A DNA stretch of 64,000 nucleotides from UBA5109 sp965661005 (GTDB lineage Bacteria; Pseudomonadota; Gammaproteobacteria; Pseudomonadales; Pseudohongiellaceae), in NCBI GenBank assembly GCA_965661005.1, contig CBFICB010000001.1, positions 62,001 through 126,000 of the forward strand. The letters run 5' to 3'. Positions 16,913 to 26,669 of this stretch are shown in pieces. Position 1 is the stretch's first letter, and each line of letters starts with the position of its first letter. The notes under the pieces are model-generated. The model saw only the letters and a program-made list of their open reading frames with translations. It searched no databases and was not told the DNA's origin. The position numbers and the translations under genes are program-made.

Positions 16913-19258
16913 ATGACTGATATTAAAAAAGTTGCTGTTATAGGTTCAGGCGTCATGGGAAGTGGCATTGCTGCGCAAGTCGCTAATGCCGGCATTGAGG
17001 TTATCTTGCTGGACATCGTGCCTGAAGGAAGTCAAAACAGGAACGCTATAGCAGAAGGCGCTATCGCGAAGCTCCTCAAAACCAAGCCAGCTCCTTTAAT
17101 GCACAAACGCAATGCAAAGTTAATCCAGGCCGGCAACCTCGAAGATGATCTAGGCAAATTAAGTGACTGTGACTGGATCATTGAAGTAATAGTCGAACAG
17201 CTCGATATCAAGCAGGCCCTCTACCAGAAAATTCAGGAGCATCGTAAGCAGGGTTCAATTGTGTCTTCCAATACCTCAACACTGCCGCTGCAAATGTTAA
17301 CTGAAGGTCAAAGTAAAGAATTTAACCAAGACTTTATGATCACGCATTTTTTCAATCCGCCGCGCTATATGCGCCTTTTGGAAATTGTTGTCGGTGAAGC
17401 TACTGACGCCAGCCAGGAAAAACGTGTGCGAGATTTTGTCGATATTAAAATGGGCAAAAGCATAGTCGACTGCAACGACACTCCAGGATTCATAGCCAAT
17501 CGGATTGGCACCTATTGGCTGCACGCAGCGGTTAGCCTGGCCGTAAAACAAGGCATTGGCGTAGAAGAAGCCGATGCCTTACTTAGCCGCCCAGCCGGGG
17601 TCCCTAAAACCGGCGTGTTTGGGCTTGTGGATTTGGTTGGCGTAGATCTAATGCCTTACTTGTTTAAATCCTTTGATGAGGCATTAAGCGATGATGATCC
17701 TTTCAAAGCGATTGGTGATATGCCATCCATTGTCAGCACCATGATTGATGACGGCTATACCGGACGTAAAGGCAAGGGAGGTTTTTATCGTCTCAATACC
17801 GATAGTGGCGCAAAGGTAAAAGAAGTAATCGACTTACAAAGCGGCTCCTACAGTAAAGCGCAAAACCCGAAAGTGAAGGCCGCTATTGCGGCTAAGAAAG
17901 GCGGGTTAAGAGCACTATTAACCCATGATAGTGATGAAGGAAGATATGCCTGGGATGTCCTCGCTGGCACGCTGTCATATGCTGCCTCGTTAGTGCCCGA
18001 GATAGCAGACAATATAGAACTGGTCGATCGCGCCATGAAACTTGGCTATAACTGGAAGAAAGGCCCCTTTGAGCTAATTGATGAGTTGGGAACAGACTGG
18101 TTTATTGAAAAACTGGAAGCCAAGCAGCTTCCCGTGCCTAAAATTCTGAGCATGGCTGATGGTCGTAAATTTTATCGCGAGAAAAATGGACTGCTGCAAT
18201 ATTTAAGTGTGGAAGGCCGTTATGAAGATGTGCAACGCCCCTCAGGCGTTTTGCTGCTTGAAGATGTAAAGCGCAAATCCAAGCGTCTGTTTGGCAACTC
18301 TCAAGCCAGCGTTTGGGACCTTGGTGATGGCGTTGCCTGCTTTGAATTCCATTCAAAAATGAATTCATTAAACCCATTCATCATGAGCGCCCTGGCAAAA
18401 GCAAATAAAGTTTTACCCAAACAAAATTTCAAGGGCATGGTTATCTACAATGAGGGCAGCAACTTCAGTGTAGGCGCAAACATATTAATGTTATTGCTTG
18501 CCGCAAAATTACGTTTGGGCTTTGCCATGCGTTGGATATTGCGCCAGGGGCAATTTACTTTACGTGATATGAAGTATGGCAAATTTCCTGTCGTCGGAGC
18601 ACCCTCAGGTATGGCTTTAGGTGGAGGATGCGAAGTTATTCTTCATTGCAATGCAGTTGAGGCCTACGCAGAAACATATATTGGTCTGGTTGAAGTTGGG
18701 GTTGGTATTGTCCCAGGCTGGGGGGGCTGTAAAGAGTTACTGCTTCGCGGACAGGCTTCTGAAAAAATTAAAAAAGGTCCAATGCCTGCAATCGCCAATG
18801 CCTTTGAAACTATTGCAATGGCGAAAGTTTCTACTTCTGCGCAGGAAGCCAAAGACATGCTCTTTTTAAATGAAACTGATGGCATTGTAATGAATCGTGA
18901 TCGCGTCCTGTCATCCGCTAAAGCACGTGTACTCAAAATGGCCCAGAACTATATCGCACCAGAACCACCTATAATTAAGCTGCCCGGTGAAACCGCAATC
19001 GCCGCTCTATCAATGGCAGTGGAAGGGTTTACGAAAACCGGTGTTGCCACCCCTCATGATGCCACTATTGCATATGAGCTTATGAAAGTATTAAGCGGCA
19101 ATGGTGTAGAGATGAAAGATATCGATATCAATGACGAGCTGGATGAAGATTACATTCTAAAACTGGAGCGTGATGCTTTAGTCAAGTTATCGGCTACCAA
19201 GCAGTCAAAAGCGCGTATTTCGCACATGCTTTCAAACGGAAAGGCCTTGCGAAATTGA
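16913..19258 (+). CDS. 3-hydroxyacyl-CoA dehydrogenase / enoyl-CoA hydratase, FadN type
   Basis: A bifunctional beta-oxidation enzyme of 781 aa. The dehydrogenase half is N-terminal (unlike FadB): VAVIGSGVMGSGIAAQVANAG binds NAD, and SSNTSTLPL, ITHFFNPPRYMRLLEIV and DTPGFIANRIG are catalytic or structural. The crotonase half is C-terminal: NFSVGANI and APSGMALGGGCE supply the oxyanion hole and one Glu, and GLVEVGVGIVPGWGG the other. This gene looks intact although both neighbours in the pathway (thiolase, fadE) are damaged. The start ATG at 16913 is preceded by AGGGAG. A promoter of its own is not obvious; it would depend on the ubiK/thiolase transcript. Confidence 0.93.
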   Translation: MTDIKKVAVIGSGVMGSGIAAQVANAGIEVILLDIVPEGSQNRNAIAEGAIAKLLKTKPAPLMHKRNAKLIQAGNLEDDLGKLSDCDWIIEVIVEQLDIKQALYQKIQEHRKQGSIVSSNTSTLPLQMLTEGQSKEFNQDFMITHFFNPPRYMRLLEIVVGEATDASQEKRVRDFVDIKMGKSIVDCNDTPGFIANRIGTYWLHAAVSLAVKQGIGVEEADALLSRPAGVPKTGVFGLVDLVGVDLMPYLFKSFDEALSDDDPFKAIGDMPSIVSTMIDDGYTGRKGKGGFYRLNTDSGAKVKEVIDLQSGSYSKAQNPKVKAAIAAKKGGLRALLTHDSDEGRYAWDVLAGTLSYAASLVPEIADNIELVDRAMKLGYNWKKGPFELIDELGTDWFIEKLEAKQLPVPKILSMADGRKFYREKNGLLQYLSVEGRYEDVQRPSGVLLLEDVKRKSKRLFGNSQASVWDLGDGVACFEFHSKMNSLNPFIMSALAKANKVLPKQNFKGMVIYNEGSNFSVGANILMLLLAAKLRLGFAMRWILRQGQFTLRDMKYGKFPVVGAPSGMALGGGCEVILHCNAVEAYAETYIGLVEVGVGIVPGWGGCKELLLRGQASEKIKKGPMPAIANAFETIAMAKVSTSAQEAKDMLFLNETDGIVMNRDRVLSSAKARVLKMAQNYIAPEPPIIKLPGETAIAALSMAVEGFTKTGVATPHDATIAYELMKVLSGNGVEMKDIDINDELDEDYILKLERDALVKLSATKQSKARISHMLSNGKALRN

Positions 19259-19324
19259 ACTGGGCTTGGCTGGACTAAGAGTTATACCAAGACTCAATAA
19301 AGGTTAACTAAAGAGAGTACCAAC

Positions 19325-21739
19325 ATGACCTCATTAATGATCGTATTAGCTATCCTTGGCTTTATCATTCTGGCCTATAAAGGCAAGGCATATCTGGGAC
19401 TAGTGCTGGCCACAATGCTAGCTTTCACTGCCTGGCGATACAGCACCTCATTTAGCACAAGCTTGTATCCTGCCCTTGGTTATTTGAGTATTGCTTTACT
19501 AATATTGTTTGGCGTCCCTGCAGTTCGTCGTCTGATCAGCTCTCCCATCATGAAGTTGATGGCCAAAGCCTTGCCTCCGATAGGAGAAACCGAGGATATC
19601 GCGCTAAAGGCAGGAACAGTCTGGTGGGAAAAAGACCTTTTTTCAGGGTCACCAAACTGGGGGAAACTACTTGATTTCAAGGTGCCCGAGCTATCAGAAG
19701 AAGAGCAAGTCTTTCTAGAAGGACCTGTAGAAGAATTGTGCGCCCTCATCAATGATAACGATATTGCTCAGGCTAGAGACCTGTCTGAAGAAGTCTGGAC
19801 CTATATAAAGAAACATAAATTTCTTGGAATAGTGATTGCCAAAGAGCATGGCGGATTAGGTTTTGGGGCTTCAGCCCATGCTGCTGTCATTACTAAAATT
19901 GCCACTACAAGCAGTTCAGCTGCTGTTAGCGTCATGGTTCCAAACTCTCTCGGTCCTGGAGAGTTGCTTTATCATTATGGAACAGAAGAACAAAAAAGTT
20001 ACTACCTGCCACGACTGGCTGAAGGTCTCGAAATTCTTTGTTTTGCTCTGACAGAACCGCATGCCGGCAGTGATGCCGCCAATGGCCGAAGTACGGGAGC
20101 CGTCTGTAAAGGTATGCATGAAGGTAAAGAAGTACTGGGCATCAAACTGAATTTCAACAAGCGATACATCACTCTGGCGCCTATAGCCACAGTTATTGGC
20201 TTGGCCTTTCGACTTTACGACCCAGATAAAATTCTAGGCGACAATGAAGATATTGGCATTACCTGTGCTTTGCTACCGCGCGATACAAAAGGCATGGTAA
20301 TCGGTGATCGTCATGACCCGATGGGCGTCCCCTTCAATAACGGCCCCATTATAGGAGAGGATGTATTCATTCCTATGGATTACGTCATTGGTGGCCAGGC
20401 ATTAATTGGTAGCGGCTGGCGCATGTTGATGGAATGTCTGGCTATTGGCCGGAGTGTTTCGCTACCATCTCTTAGTGTCGGCGGCTCACAATTTGCCACG
20501 CTCAGCATGAGTGCCTATAGCTGAATCCGTGAACAGTTTGGTTTACCCATAGGAAAATTCGAAGGGGTTCGCGAACCTTTGGCGCGCATTTTCGCCAGTA
20601 GTTACTGGATGAGTGCAACCCGTAACATTACCTGTGGTGCCATTGATAGTGGAGAAAAACCTTCTGTGGCCTCCGCCATAGTTAAATCCTACTTAACCGA
20701 AAGCATGCGCCTGGCTATAAACGATGCAATGGATGTTCAGGCTGGCGCAGCAATATGTCGCGGTCCGCGCAATATCTTCTCTCGTCTTTATTCATCTATT
20801 CCGATCGGGATCACTGTAGAGGGGGCGAATATTCTAACCCGCTCTCTGATTGTTTTTGGGCAGGGTGTAATGCGATGCCACCCCTTCTTGCTTCAGGAAG
20901 TAAATGCTATTGGTGAAAAAGATATTAAAGCTTTTGATAAGGCTTTCTTTGCCCATATTAACCATGTGGTTAAGAATTCTGTCCGTTCCATCGTCCATGC
21001 TTTTACCTTCTCTTGCTTTGCTGCTTCACCAGCAAAGGGCAGGGAATCAAAACACTACCGCCGAATAAGTCGCTTGAGCTCAGCCTTTGCCTTGGCTGCA
21101 GACATGGGGCTCCTTAGCTTAGGTGGAGAATTAAAACGCAAAGAATATTTGAGTGGTCGTTATGCAGATGCCTTGGCGTGGCTATATATTGCTTCCATGA
21201 CCTTAAAACGCTCTCATGATGAAAACACTGCCATGGACTGGCCACTGGTTGATTACTCATTAACCAAAGCGGAGTATGAAATTGAAAAGGCCCTATTTGG
21301 TGTGATCAGAAATTTACCGAACCGTCTTGCCGCCTGGACCATCCGCTTACTGGCTTTCCCCTTTGGCCGCAGTTACCACCAGCCTGTCGACAGGCAATTA
21401 GATAGCGTTGTGGATGCCGTATTAGACCCTGATAGCGATTTACGAGCTCGTCTCACAACAGATGTATTTATTCCAAGAGAAGATGCGCCTGGGCTTGGCG
21501 CACTCAATCATACCTATGAGGAGTTCATCAAAACCCGGGCTATTCGCCAAAAAATAAACGCTGCGGTTAAAGCAGGCGAGCTTAGCAAGGATATTCCTTC
21601 GAACATGGCTCATGAAGCACACCGTATTGGCCTGTTAAGCGAAGAAGAGTACGTCGCTTTTAACAGTGCTGAACATGCCCGGGATGACATTATCCAGGTG
21701 GACTATTTTACGCCGAAAGTTTACAAGCAGTTACGATGA
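19325..21739 (+). pseudogene. fadE: acyl-CoA dehydrogenase fadE interrupted by an in-frame TGA
   Basis: One FadE-type reading frame of 804 codons (E. coli FadE 814 aa) is broken at codon 400 by TGA (20522-20524). The frame then continues without shift: the first part ends LSMSAYS and the next codons read IREQFGLPIGKFEGVREPLARIF, where E. coli FadE has AYARIRRQFKLPIGK. The stop therefore replaces an Arg, most simply CGA to TGA. The upstream part has two N-terminal hydrophobic segments and the acyl-CoA dehydrogenase signature CFALTEPHAGSDAA; the downstream part holds ITVEGANILTRSLIVFGQG and the FadE-specific C-terminus. Two ORFs, 19325-20524 and 20579-21739, would be called by a gene finder. 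Either a true nonsense mutation or a sequencing error. Confidence 0.9.
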
Positions 21740-21799
21740 TGACTCATAGCCGATCGCATAGCACCTGGCAATATCACTTCTGGCTTTTAATCGGCGACC

Positions 21800-21830
21800 A
21801 CTTACGGGCGCTTTCACTTAAGGGCGCTTT
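21800..21830. repeat. two tandem 15-bp direct repeats
   Basis: ACTTACGGGCGCTTT and ACTTAAGGGCGCTTT (one mismatch) occur with a 16 bp period in the convergent gap between fadE and the porin gene. No function can be assigned; they do not form a hairpin with a T-run. Confidence 0.6.
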
Positions 21831-21905
21831 GAGTTCTATCCAAAATTAATGGCAAGGTTTTTAAGTGAGCTCAGGCTTATTAGTTTGCTTTAATGGTCTG
21901 ACTAA

Positions 21906-23330
21906 TTACAAACGCAAGATGGTCTGAAAATAGACGTAACGAGAATTATCCTTACCAATCCTGTCCATATAGGGCCCGGCCCTTAGCCAGGTTACTCCGG
22001 CTTCCAGGGTCAGATTGCTGGGTAACACATGCCAGCGTAAGCGCGTCTCCAACTGTGTTCCGACACGAGTTTCTCCCAGACCTCCTGGATGCTGGTAACG
22101 GGTTGTTCGCCACCCCTGCTGCTCAGCTGCCAGAGAGTAATCCTGTATCTTGATGAAGGCATCAATGTTGTCGGAGGCTTGCAGAGTAAGCAGCAGGCCG
22201 GGCGTGTTGATATTATTTCGAACAAAGGCACGGTAAATACCGGTGGGGCCATACTCAGTGCGAGGAACGCCATATAGTGAGTCAAAGCTGTTATTTTCGT
22301 TATCCAGCGGATTACTGTCTCCACTGGCATAATCATAGATAAGACTTAAACTCGGTTGCCATGGTGCAGCAAAACTATAGCCTGCTTCCAGATGAACGAA
22401 ATGGGCCCGCTGCGCTTGGCCCAGAGTGCTGCCTTGTCGGGCTGGGGCCTTTCCCCTTTGCAGCATGAATTCCCCTTCATAGTGCCAACGGCTTGTTGCA
22501 GGACTGCGAAACAGGCGCACACCGGGGCTTAAAAGCCTGTTACGCAATTCAGGTTCTAGCGCATGACGGTTTTCATTGAGGCCATAAAGGTAAAGCTCAA
22601 GCTGGTCGCGCTCAGTTGATAGAATAGTGTTATAAAAAAGCCCCCAGAAATGACCATAGCCGGTTTCATTATCTGGCAGAGGCTTATTATCCAGAGGATT
22701 GCCATCATTGCGGCGATTGGTGGGCAGAGTATAGAAAAACTGGTAGCGGCTGTTGCCTTCCTCAAGGCTGGCCAACACTCCAGCAAAGGCATTAATGGTA
22801 TTACGAAAACGGTTACGTGCCACCCAACGGCGATTTCCCTGATCCAGTGTAAATCGTCCGATCTGCACAAAGCCCTCATTGTCTCCCCCGAAAATATTCG
22901 AAAGCGGAAACCTCAGGTTAAGCTGCAGAATATCCAGTGGATCAACTATCGTGTTATCCAGTGGCGTTCCCTGATCAGCAAAAATCGCCCTCATGTCGGC
23001 AAACTCGGAAACCACGGTAAATTTGTCGAAATCCATGGTGGCCTTAACGATGGTTCTTACTTCCATCGCCTGATCACTGCCATCCAGCCCTGCCCGGAAT
23101 TGTCCGTCAAGAAACTGCATACGGCTCTGCTGTTCCGCTTCCAGACTGAGAAAGTCAGGCCGGTTTTGCCACAAAGTATCCAGACTCAGTGCTTGTTGGG
23201 CAAAAACCAGTGGCGAAAAAAATAGGGAATAGAAGGAATAAAGAGCAGATGCTATGGCTATTTTAATTAGGGTAAGCACGCCCTGTGAGGAGCTGCCGAA
23301 CAATAATTTCGTCCCGACATATGGCTTCAT
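21906..23330 (-). CDS. alginate-export-type outer-membrane porin
   Basis: A 474 aa beta-barrel protein of the alginate_exp family (AlgE-like). There is an N-terminal signal peptide ending near LVFAQQA, then RPDFLSLEAEQQSRMQFLDGQFRAGLDGSDQAME and alternating aromatic/polar strands such as GFVQIGRFTLDQGNRRWVARNRFRNT, typical of this family. The last residues, YVYFQTILRL, form a terminal beta-strand. Family members export alginate or admit solutes in marine bacteria; no alginate synthesis or lyase gene is nearby, so a general substrate porin is as likely. It is monocistronic, 160 bp downstream of the cytochrome c5 gene. Confidence 0.85.
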   Translation of the reverse strand: MKPYVGTKLLFGSSSQGVLTLIKIAIASALYSFYSLFFSPLVFAQQALSLDTLWQNRPDFLSLEAEQQSRMQFLDGQFRAGLDGSDQAMEVRTIVKATMDFDKFTVVSEFADMRAIFADQGTPLDNTIVDPLDILQLNLRFPLSNIFGGDNEGFVQIGRFTLDQGNRRWVARNRFRNTINAFAGVLASLEEGNSRYQFFYTLPTNRRNDGNPLDNKPLPDNETGYGHFWGLFYNTILSTERDQLELYLYGLNENRHALEPELRNRLLSPGVRLFRSPATSRWHYEGEFMLQRGKAPARQGSTLGQAQRAHFVHLEAGYSFAAPWQPSLSLIYDYASGDSNPLDNENNSFDSLYGVPRTEYGPTGIYRAFVRNNINTPGLLLTLQASDNIDAFIKIQDYSLAAEQQGWRTTRYQHPGGLGETRVGTQLETRLRWHVLPSNLTLEAGVTWLRAGPYMDRIGKDNSRYVYFQTILRL

Positions 23331-23490
23331 CGGCCGGCTGAAAACTTCTGCCTTGAAGAAAGGCTGAAGGGCTGGTTTGTTTCTTTCTGTTTCAATGCAA
23401 TAAGTGATCGCTCTAGTCCGTTATCTACCAGAATAAAATCAAAGCGTCAAAGTACGGGCAAAGTATAGCCCTTTCGAAGAGTGAAACTTA

Positions 23491-23907
23491 TTATAAAGCG
23501 TTTAACATGAAATCTACGGCAGCTCGCATTTCGTCATCGGAGCAATCAACGCATGTGCCACGTGCTGGCATAATATTAATTCCATTAATGGAATTCGTAT
23601 AGAGCACATCCACGCCTTTGGCCAGACGCGGTTCCCATTGCTCAGCATTCCCCAAAATAGGGGCTTCGCTGACACCTGTAGCATGGCAGGCCATGCAGTA
23701 GGTATTATAAATTGTCTCGGCATCTCTAGGGCCTGCTGCAGACCCGGCAACTGCCATACCGGCAGCACACTCTTCTCCGAATACGCAAACAGATCCGGCA
23801 GGATTGAGCCTGTCACGAATTTCTTCGTCCAAAGTAGCGGCGCCAGCGAACGCTGAAAGCAGTACTACTATTAATCCTGAAATAAGAGTCATTAACCTGT
23901 GATTCAC
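23491..23907 (-). CDS. cytochrome c5, periplasmic monohaem
   Basis: A 138 aa secreted electron carrier. Residues 1-23 are a signal peptide (GLIVVLLSAFAGA). Haem is attached at CMACH, and the distal Met is in IMPARGTC. The extra Cys pair in GTCVDCSDDEMRAAVDFML is typical of the cytochrome c5 family (PF13442-like). Another two Cys occur in CVFGEECAAG near the N-terminus. It stands alone between the porin and rmlC genes. Confidence 0.9.
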   Translation of the reverse strand: MNHRLMTLISGLIVVLLSAFAGAATLDEEIRDRLNPAGSVCVFGEECAAGMAVAGSAAGPRDAETIYNTYCMACHATGVSEAPILGNAEQWEPRLAKGVDVLYTNSINGINIMPARGTCVDCSDDEMRAAVDFMLNAL

Positions 23908-24083
23908 TTTTCTACCTCTGGCGCTAATTGCGAGCTTGTCTAACTGAATTGAACAATTTTGAGGGCGGCATTATACCTGTAAATTTCCCGTTCTGGTACT
24001 CGTTATAAGACATTGATGCTTTATGTTTAAGCAAAATGCTTTGACAGAGAGATACACGTAAGGCTTTTTGGGCAGGAAAGCCC

Positions 24084-24653
24084 TTAAATCACTTTTTTAC
24101 TGCCTAAGGGATACTTGATAGCTTTAGAAAATGGTAAGGCATTTTTATCTTTTTCAGAAAGCGTCGGCTCGCCTATAAGCTCTAGTGGCCATGGAATGTT
24201 CAGCTCCGGATCATTCCAGAGTATGGCGTATTCATCATCCGGGGCATAATAGCTGGTGCATTTATAAACAAATTCTGCCTTCTCACTTAGTACTAAAAAA
24301 CCATGGGCAAAACCTGGAGGGACCCAGAATATTTCTCTGTTATCAGCACTTAAAACCCTTGCCACGTGTTGACCAAATGTCGCAGAGTTTTTACGCAAAT
24401 CTACTGCTACATCATAAACATCGCCTGAAATAACCCTGACCAATTTGCCCTGAGCTTGTTGAAGTTGATAATGCAGCCCCCGCAAAACGCCCTTGGTAGA
24501 GGAACTATGATTGTCCTGCACGAAATCGCTATCAACTCCCAACTCGCTTAACCAGCTTTGTCGATAGGTCTCCATGAAAAAGCCGCGCTCATCACCAAAG
24601 ACTTTGGGTTTTAAAATAAGGACATCAGGGATAGCTGTCTGGAGAATATCCAT
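24084..24653 (-). CDS. rfbC: dTDP-4-dehydrorhamnose 3,5-epimerase
   Basis: Third enzyme of dTDP-L-rhamnose synthesis. The 189 aa cupin has FGDERGFFMETYRQ, FVQDNHSSSTKGVLRGLHYQ (catalytic His) and WVPPGFAHGFLVLSE. Its ATG overlaps the rfbA stop (TAATG at 24653), so translation is coupled. It is the last gene of rmlDBAC. Confidence 0.96.
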   Translation of the reverse strand: MDILQTAIPDVLILKPKVFGDERGFFMETYRQSWLSELGVDSDFVQDNHSSSTKGVLRGLHYQLQQAQGKLVRVISGDVYDVAVDLRKNSATFGQHVARVLSADNREIFWVPPGFAHGFLVLSEKAEFVYKCTSYYAPDDEYAILWNDPELNIPWPLELIGEPTLSEKDKNALPFSKAIKYPLGSKKVI

Positions 24654-25528
24654 TAGTACACTTTCTCATTAAGCACTTGAAACAAGTATTCTCCATACCC
24701 GCTTTTTTGCAGTGGCTCTGCCAATGCCTGAAGTTGTGCTGCATTGATGTAACCCATGCGAAAAGCGATTTCTTCCGGGCAAGCTATTTTCAAACCCTGA
24801 CGCTCTTCGATTGTTTGCACAAAAGTGCTGGCTGCCAGTAAATTGGCGTGGGTGCCTGTGTCCAGCCAGGCGGCGCCTCTACCTAGTATTTCAACCGTCA
24901 GCTCATCAGCCTTCAAATATTCCCGGTTTACATCTGTAATTTCAAGCTCACCCCTAGCGGAGGGTTGAACATTTTTAGCAATATCTATTACCCTGTTATC
25001 ATAAAAATAAAGTCCGGTTATGGCGTAATTCGATAAAGGTTTGAGAGGTTTTTCTTCCACTGAAAGCACACTGCCATCTTCAGAAAACTCTACCACTCCA
25101 TAGGCTTCAGGATTTTTTACATGATATCCAAATACAGTTGCGCCTTTTTCTTTGCGTGCAGCATTAAGCAATGATTCCTGCAGGGAATGCGAATAAAAAA
25201 CATTATCGCCAAGCACCAGCGCTACTCCATCATCACCAATAAACTCTTCTCCAATAAGAAACGCTTGAGCCAAGCCGTCAGGGGAAGGCTGTTCAGCATA
25301 AGAAAAACTCAAGCCCCAACTTTCACCATCACCAAGCAGGTCTTTAAATACAGGCAAATCTCGTGGTGTTGAAATGATTAATATTTCCTGAATCCCTGCC
25401 AGCATCAATGTGCTCAGGGGATAATAAATCATAGGCTTGTCATAGATCGGCAGAATCTGTTTGCTGACAGACTGGGTAATCGGATGCAAGCGAGTACCTG
25501 ACCCGCCGGCAAGTATTATGCCCTTCAT
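24653..25528 (-). CDS. rfbA: glucose-1-phosphate thymidylyltransferase
   Basis: Makes dTDP-glucose from dTTP and glucose-1-phosphate, the committed step of dTDP-rhamnose synthesis. The 291 aa protein begins MKGIILAGGSGTRLHPIT with the nucleotide-binding loop. KQILPIYDKPMIYYPLSTLMLAGI and GRGAAWLDTGTH are conserved. The ATG overlaps the end of rfbB by four bases. Confidence 0.97.
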   Translation of the reverse strand: MKGIILAGGSGTRLHPITQSVSKQILPIYDKPMIYYPLSTLMLAGIQEILIISTPRDLPVFKDLLGDGESWGLSFSYAEQPSPDGLAQAFLIGEEFIGDDGVALVLGDNVFYSHSLQESLLNAARKEKGATVFGYHVKNPEAYGVVEFSEDGSVLSVEEKPLKPLSNYAITGLYFYDNRVIDIAKNVQPSARGELEITDVNREYLKADELTVEILGRGAAWLDTGTHANLLAASTFVQTIEERQGLKIACPEEIAFRMGYINAAQLQALAEPLQKSGYGEYLFQVLNEKVY

Positions 25529-26610
25529 TGTTGTTCTCCTGCTTTCGCACCGAGACGTTTCAATTGGTAACTTCTATCTAGCACAGCTTCCCACCACTGG
25601 ACATTATCCAAATACCAGCTTACTGTCTTGCGAATGCCACTTTCAAAACTTTCTTCAGGCCGCCAGCCTAATTCTTTCTCAATTTTTGAGGCATCAATCG
25701 CATAACGTAAGTCATGCCCAGGTCTATCTTTAACAAACTCGATAAGACTTTTATAGCCTTTACCCATAGATAGAGCATTAGGGTTTTCTGGCGCTAATTC
25801 TTCCAATATAGAACATATTGTTTCTACCACTTCTATGTTTTGTTTCTCGTTGTGCCCACCAATATTATAGGTCTCACCAACCTTTCCTTCTGTGATCACT
25901 TTATGTAAAGCTCTGGCATGATCTTCAACATATAGCCAATCACGCACTTGAGTGCCATCTCCATAAACCGGCAGGGGCTTACCCTTAAGCGCATTCAAAA
26001 TCATATGAGGAATTAATTTTTCAGGGAAGTGATAAGGACCATAATTATTCGAACAGTTGGTAATAACAACAGGAAAACCATAGGTTCGATGCCATGCTCT
26101 GACAAGGTGATCTGAGCTGGCTTTAGACGCAGAATAAGGCGAGCTCGGATCATAAGCCGTATCTTCAGTAAAAAAACCCTCTGGGCCATCCAGATCACCA
26201 TAGACCTCATCAGTCGAAACATGATGAAACATAAAAGTAGTTTTTTTCTGCGGGTCCAATTGCTCCCAATATTCCCGCGCAACATCCAGTAAGAGATAGG
26301 TTCCAACGATGTTGGTTTGAATAAATTCTCCGGGGCCATCAATGGAGCGATCAACATGTGACTCGGCTGCCAAATGCATAACAGCATCGGGCCGGTGCTG
26401 CAGAAACACTTCTTTTAATGCTTTCTGATCGCAAATATCAATCTGGCAAAAGGCGTAATGCTCAGATGGCAATACCTCAGCGATAGAGCTTAAATTACCC
26501 GCATAAGTCAGCTTATCAACATTGATGACGTCATCTTGAGTATTTTGCAATATATGTCGAATGACTGCACTGCCGATAAAGCCAGCACCACCAGTTACAA
26601 GAATTTTCAA
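25525..26610 (-). CDS. rfbB: dTDP-glucose 4,6-dehydratase
   Basis: An extended SDR enzyme forming dTDP-4-keto-6-deoxyglucose. The 361 aa protein has the NAD motif GGAGFIGSAVIRHIL, HLAAESHVDRS, HVSTDEVYGD and YSASKASSDHLVRAW (catalytic Tyr-x3-Lys). It lies 59 bp after rfbD and overlaps rfbA by four bases. Confidence 0.97.
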   Translation of the reverse strand: MKILVTGGAGFIGSAVIRHILQNTQDDVINVDKLTYAGNLSSIAEVLPSEHYAFCQIDICDQKALKEVFLQHRPDAVMHLAAESHVDRSIDGPGEFIQTNIVGTYLLLDVAREYWEQLDPQKKTTFMFHHVSTDEVYGDLDGPEGFFTEDTAYDPSSPYSASKASSDHLVRAWHRTYGFPVVITNCSNNYGPYHFPEKLIPHMILNALKGKPLPVYGDGTQVRDWLYVEDHARALHKVITEGKVGETYNIGGHNEKQNIEVVETICSILEELAPENPNALSMGKGYKSLIEFVKDRPGHDLRYAIDASKIEKELGWRPEESFESGIRKTVSWYLDNVQWWEAVLDRSYQLKRLGAKAGEQQ

Positions 26611-26669
26611 TATTAAACTTCGCTATTCGTTAATCTGAAAAGGCTATTCTATAAGGAAACCGATTTATA

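Noticed and set aside
20522..20524. Selenocysteine coding at the fadE TGA
   Set aside because: The aligned residue in FadE is Arg, not Cys, and no bacterial SECIS-like hairpin is evident just downstream.
22650..23225. A 191-codon plus-strand open frame inside the porin gene
   Set aside because: It lies wholly antisense to a well-supported beta-barrel gene, with no Shine-Dalgarno or recognisable domain.
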